Source: Gordonia desulfuricans NBRC 100010
GTDB taxonomy: Bacteria; Actinomycetota; Actinomycetes; Mycobacteriales; Mycobacteriaceae
DNA: 40,627 nt
NCBI RefSeq assembly: GCF_001485495.1
Contig: NZ_BCNF01000089.1
Coordinates: 1-40,627, forward strand
Direction: 5' to 3'
Below are positions 37,735 through 40,627 of this stretch, piece after piece. Each line of letters starts with the position of its first letter. Positions within the stretch are counted from its first letter, which is position 1. The position numbers and the translations under genes were made by a program. The notes under the pieces were generated by a model. It saw only the letters and a list, made by a program, of their open reading frames with translations. It had not been told where the DNA came from and made no database searches.

Positions 37735-38469
37735 TCACACCGGCGTCGGAGCACCCGGCCCCTCGCCACCGCGACGCACGGCGTCACGCGTGTGCGCGGC
37801 AGGCGAATCCGGGCCGGCCGCGGCGAGACACTCCCGAACGACTCGGCCGACCCGGCCCGCCGGATCGGCCAGCTCGGCCAGGCCACACCGGTCGGCCAGC
37901 AGCCCACCGAGCGTCACGTCGACCATCGCAGCACCGACGGATTCCGCCGACTGCCACCCCGCCGGATCGAACGAGGTCCACATCCATTGCGTGGCACCGA
38001 AGATCTGCATCGTCGCGACATCGGCATCGACCCGACGGAAGATTCCCGCGGTGATCCCGCGAGCGATCTCATCGCGCACCAACCGCTCGATATCCGTGCG
38101 CACCTGACGAATCGCCTGCATCTCGGGATCATCGTCGAGCTGGATGACCTCGCGTTGCGTGGCGACGGTGGCCGCGCGATCGATCACGTGATACCGCACA
38201 CTCGCGTAGATGACGGCGGCCACGCGATCGGCGGGCGCATCCAGGCGCCGCCAGATCACGTCCAACTCGGCACGTCGACGCGTCACATACTTCTTCTCGA
38301 GGTCGCGGAGCATCTGCGCCTTGGTCCCGAAGTGGTGAACGATGGTGCCCTTCGACATACCCAACTCCGCGGCGATGTCACCGAGATTGGTCTGGTCGTA
38401 CCCTCGTCGGGCGACATGCGCGATGAAGGTGGCGAGCAGTTCTTCCTTACGTCCGGGTCGACCAGCCAT
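37735..38469 (-). CDS. TetR/AcrR family transcriptional regulator
   Basis: A 244-residue repressor, longer than the other TetRs here. The HTH at ~10-55 holds NLGDIAAELGMSKGTIVHHFGTKAQML, and the C-terminal domain contains VRYHVIDRAATVATQREVIQLD, the pattern of the KstR2/FadR-like acyl-CoA-responsive subgroup (TetR_C_7-like). This suggests a lipid or steroid-derived ligand, but only by family resemblance. ATG 38469 has a weak GGAGCG. The C-terminal ~25 residues are a Pro/Gly/Ala tail. Its promoter (TAGTAT) and a palindrome lie within 40 bp upstream. No divergent neighbour is present, so the target is itself or elsewhere. Confidence 0.9.
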   Translation of the reverse strand: MAGRPGRKEELLATFIAHVARRGYDQTNLGDIAAELGMSKGTIVHHFGTKAQMLRDLEKKYVTRRRAELDVIWRRLDAPADRVAAVIYASVRYHVIDRAATVATQREVIQLDDDPEMQAIRQVRTDIERLVRDEIARGITAGIFRRVDADVATMQIFGATQWMWTSFDPAGWQSAESVGAAMVDVTLGGLLADRCGLAELADPAGRVGRVVRECLAAAGPDSPAAHTRDAVRRGGEGPGAPTPV

Positions 38470-38493
38470 TCCGCTATCGCTCCACTGCACCCG

Positions 38494-38515
38494 GACCGTA
38501 CATGCGGTCATACTA
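38494..38515 (-). promoter_or_regulatory. Promoter and operator of tetR at 37735
   Basis: On the minus strand TAGTAT (38515-38510) is a TANNNT -10 box. GACCG-N6-CGGTC (38494-38509) follows immediately and covers the expected start site, 25 bp before the ATG. This looks like a self-regulatory site. The rest of the 127-bp gap 38470-38596 shows nothing else. Confidence 0.6.
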
Positions 38516-38596
38516 GCGTCGCGCAGTGCACCCTCAGGGCGCACCACCTCCTGCCCCATCAGCTGCGCTGCCCTGGTCACGCCACTCCCGAGCCGG

Positions 38597-39160
38597 TCAG
38601 ATCTCGGCGTCGGCCTTCCCGAGTGCGATCTCCACCGCGGTGTCGACATCGAGGTGCAGTTCCGCGTCGGCATCGGCGACCTCGCCGTCGCGGTACTCCA
38701 CCTGTCCACCGGCGCACAGGATGTGGAAGGGCGGTTCACCACCGAGGTGCACGTTGACCGTCGCGTCGGGCCGCCGGCCGGCGATCGCCCGTGCCAGGGG
38801 CAGGGCCAGCCAGTGGGCGCGGACGGCATCCTTGCTGCCGCGGTCGCCGAGGCGATCGGTGCCCCAGTCCGACAATGCGGCGAGGACGGGCCGCAACCGC
38901 TGGCCGTCCTCGGTGAGTTCGTACACTGCGGCACTCGCACGCGGCGCCATCCGACGTCGCATCAGCACGCCGTCGGCCTCGAGATCGCGGAGCCGCGCGG
39001 CGAGCACATCGGTGCTGATGCCGGGGAGATCGGCGAACAGGTCACTGTATCGGCGTGGGCCACCGCATAATTCGCGCACGATCAGCAGATTCCAGCGGTC
39101 CCCGACGACGTCGAGGGACCGTCCGATGGTGCAGTAGTGCTGATAGCTCCGGCGTGGCAT
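38597..39160 (-). CDS. HxlR-family regulator with C-terminal SCP2-like domain
   Basis: 187 residues. The N-terminal winged helix starts YQHYCTIGRSLDVVGDRWNLLIVRELCGGPRRYSDL, the HxlR/DUF24 hallmark with the sensor Cys near the start (Cys9). This Cys commonly senses reactive electrophiles or aldehydes. The C-terminal ~75 residues (HILCAGGQVEYRDGEVADADAELHLDVDTAVEIALG) are an SCP2 sterol-binding-like domain, a fusion known in some actinobacterial HxlR proteins. ATG 39160 has TACGAT 7 nt upstream, suggesting a leaderless mRNA; ATG 39169 is the alternative. It is divergent from the aminotransferase gene, and two identical-arm operators lie between them. Confidence 0.92.
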   Translation of the reverse strand: MPRRSYQHYCTIGRSLDVVGDRWNLLIVRELCGGPRRYSDLFADLPGISTDVLAARLRDLEADGVLMRRRMAPRASAAVYELTEDGQRLRPVLAALSDWGTDRLGDRGSKDAVRAHWLALPLARAIAGRRPDATVNVHLGGEPPFHILCAGGQVEYRDGEVADADAELHLDVDTAVEIALGKADAEI

Positions 39161-39180
39161 GCTGTCCATCGTAGCGCTTA

Positions 39181-39222
39181 CTTGGATATTCCAAGCAACC
39201 ACTTGGGTCGACCAAGTAGAAT
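39181..39222. promoter_or_regulatory. Two HxlR-type operators and the aminotransferase promoter
   Basis: CTTGG-N5-CCAAG occurs at 39181-39195 (spacer ATATT) and 39202-39216 (spacer GTCGA), 21 bp centre to centre, two turns apart on one face. TAGAAT (39217-39222), a clean -10 box for the aminotransferase, follows the second. The first site lies in the promoter of the HxlR gene. Both genes should respond to the regulator; whether it represses or activates cannot be read. Confidence 0.85.
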
Positions 39223-39253
39223 GAGCGCGTCGCCATTCCAGGAAGGAACGTTC

Positions 39254-40462
39254 ATGCAGCTCAAGCAGTCGAGCAAGCTCTCGGGGGTCTCCTATGAGAT
39301 CCGGGGCCCGGTGGCCGAAACCGCGGCTCGACTGGAGGCCGAGGGGCATCATGTGATGAAGCTCAACACCGGCAATCCGCTCGAGTTCGGTCTCGATGCG
39401 CCACAGGAGATCCTCTCCGACATGGTCCGCACCTTGCCGACAACCACCGGCTACTCCACGTCCAAGGGGTTGCTGCAATCGCGCCGCGCGGTGGCGCAGT
39501 ACTACCAGACCCGCGGCTTCGACGTGGACGTCGAGCACGTCTTCCTCGGCAACGGCGTCTCCGAACTGGTCATGATGGCGATGACCGCGCTGCTCGAGAA
39601 CGGCGACGAAATCCTCATCCCCGCACCGGATTTCCCGCTCTGGACCGCGGCCACCGCCCTCAACGGCGGCACCCCGGTGCACTATCTGTGCGACGAGCAG
39701 TCCGACTGGTACCCCGACCTCGCCGACATGGCCGCCAAGATCACCGACCGCACCCGGGCCATCGTGCTGATCAACCCGAACAATCCCACCGGCGCGGTCT
39801 ACCCCACCGAAGTGCTCGAGCAGATCCTCGACCTCGCCCGCCGTCATGACCTGATCGTGTTCTCCGACGAGATCTACGACAAGATCCTGTACGACGGTGC
39901 CACCCATGTCAGCACCGCGTCACTGGCACCGGATGTGCTGTGCGTGACCTTCGGCGGCCTGTCCAAGGTGTACCGGTGCGCCGGTCTGCGTTCGGGCTGG
40001 ATGGCATTGTCGGGTCCGATGGCCGATGCGGAGAGCTACCTCGAGGGTCTGACCATGCTCGCGGGCCTCCGGTTGTGTGCGAATGTCCCGGCGCAGCATG
40101 CGATCCCGGTGGCCCTCGGTGGCCGGCAGAGCATCTTCGAGCTCACCGCCCCGGGTGGTCGGCTCTACGAGCAGAGCACCCGCGCGTGGGAGTCCCTCAA
40201 CGACATCCCCGGCATCTCCTGCGTCAAGCCGAAGGGTGCGCTGTACGCCTTCCCGCGCATCGACAGGGAGTACTACCAGATCCACGACGACGAGCGCTTC
40301 GTCCTCGACCTACTGTTGCAGGAGAAGCTGCACATCGTGCAGGGCACCGGTTTCAACTGGCCCCACCCCGACCACTTCCGGATCGTCACCCTGCCTCACG
40401 CCGACGACCTCGAGGCGATCATCGGCCGAATCGGCAAGTTCCTGGCGAACTACAAACAATGA
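39254..40462 (+). CDS. PLP-dependent aminotransferase, AlaA/AspC-like
   Basis: A 402-residue fold-type I class I/II aminotransferase. The PLP lysine is Lys238 in FGGLSKVYRCAGLRSGWM. NPNNPTG (174-180) and the Asp205 of SDEIYDK contact the cofactor, and Arg in the C-terminal FRIVTLP binds the substrate carboxylate. The pattern (MKLNTGNPLEFGLDAP, GYSTSKGLLQSRRAVAQYY) matches E. coli AlaA and M. tuberculosis Rv0337c, which convert pyruvate and glutamate to alanine; aspartate activity is also possible. ATG 39254 follows GGAAGGAA; ATG 39221 lies in the -10 box and is rejected. The divergent HxlR regulator and two operators imply inducible control, unusual for a housekeeping alanine enzyme. Confidence 0.9.
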   Translation: MQLKQSSKLSGVSYEIRGPVAETAARLEAEGHHVMKLNTGNPLEFGLDAPQEILSDMVRTLPTTTGYSTSKGLLQSRRAVAQYYQTRGFDVDVEHVFLGNGVSELVMMAMTALLENGDEILIPAPDFPLWTAATALNGGTPVHYLCDEQSDWYPDLADMAAKITDRTRAIVLINPNNPTGAVYPTEVLEQILDLARRHDLIVFSDEIYDKILYDGATHVSTASLAPDVLCVTFGGLSKVYRCAGLRSGWMALSGPMADAESYLEGLTMLAGLRLCANVPAQHAIPVALGGRQSIFELTAPGGRLYEQSTRAWESLNDIPGISCVKPKGALYAFPRIDREYYQIHDDERFVLDLLLQEKLHIVQGTGFNWPHPDHFRIVTLPHADDLEAIIGRIGKFLANYKQ

Positions 40463-40486
40463 CCGCGTTTCGGTACGCGTCGTCGC

Positions 40487-40560
40487 TTGCTGATTGAGCC
40501 GGGACACCCATTGCTGATTGAGCCGAGACCGAGCCGGAAAGGCGAGGCCCGAGTCGAAAT
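40487..40560 (+). repeat. Terminal copy of the intergenic repeat family
   Basis: Two units TTGCTGATTGAGCC-GGGA/GAGA (40487-40504 and 40511-40528) have a 24-bp period. Then comes GAGACCGAGCCGGAAAGGCGAGGCCCGAGTCGAAATC in short segments, which parallels the right arm of the 19.6-kb repeats (GAGC...GAGCGAGG...GTCGAAACC). It is the inverse of the copy at 1-41. After the aminotransferase stop, no gene is visible to the window end. Confidence 0.8.
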
Positions 40561-40627
40561 CTCCGCAGCCAACGTCGAGAGGCAACCACCTCCGAGGTGA
40601 CCACCTTGGCAACCCGGCTGGCGGAGG

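Overview
The window looks like chromosomal DNA of a high-GC, mycolic-acid-type actinomycete, most likely Gordonia or a close relative. Four things suggest this. The coding sequences are GC-rich with many GTG starts. The order pgi - chorismate mutase - (two extra genes) - pcrA/uvrD1 - M23 peptidase - sucC - sucD has the same relative orientations as Mycobacterium tuberculosis Rv0946c-Rv0952 (recalled, not searched). The arsenate reductase is of the mycothiol-dependent type. An AccD3-like carboxyltransferase is present. The genus is inference.

Layout. 1-4.1 kb: a methionine-type ABC importer (metQ-metN-metI) on the minus strand, running into a nitroreductase and a TetR regulator. 4.2-7.8 kb: a minus-strand run with overlapping genes: a nonapeptide-repeat protein, an RDD membrane protein, an AccD3-like carboxyltransferase, a Nudix hydrolase, then a small lipoprotein. 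7.9-12.4 kb: a DHA2-type drug exporter, a membrane-anchored lipid kinase, a possible 30-codon leader ORF and an alpha/beta hydrolase. 12.4-15.3 kb: an arsenic-resistance island with two ArsR repressors, an ArsI/CadI-type dioxygenase, arsenate reductase and an ACR3 pump. Three identical palindromes, GACATATGTC, lie at its promoters and probably make one regulon. 15.5-18.1 kb: an SRPBCC protein, a shared terminator and sucCD.

18.1-30.5 kb: an intergenic region with a perfect CRP/GlxR site, an M23 peptidase, a 180-bp-period repeat pair, pcrA, a membrane-anchored protein whose C-terminus resembles a Tox-REase-5 toxin domain that has lost its catalytic residues, a GT-C-like membrane protein, chorismate mutase, pgi, a DUF1851/Tdi1-like protein divergent from a lipoprotein through overlapping promoters, and an SDR. 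30.5-34.7 kb: a divergent PrmC-like methyltransferase, an Fpg/Nei glycosylase, CysQ-like phosphatase, CobF, a second SDR and tRNA-Arg(CCT). 34.7-40.5 kb: a regulator-rich stretch of three TetR genes, one HxlR-SCP2 fusion, two membrane proteins and an AlaA/AspC-like aminotransferase. Almost every regulator here has a clear palindrome at its own promoter.

The same repeat motif, TTGCTGATTGAGCCGGG-like with a 24-bp internal period, lies at both window ends in opposite orientation. Several genes have a TANNNT -10 box 6-7 nt before the start codon and probably give leaderless mRNAs. No prophage, insertion sequence, CRISPR array or rRNA was found. The features I find most unusual are the degenerate toxin-like protein, the nonapeptide-repeat protein in the AccD3 operon, the ars regulon whose operator contains a start codon, and the overlapping divergent promoters at 29.02 kb.
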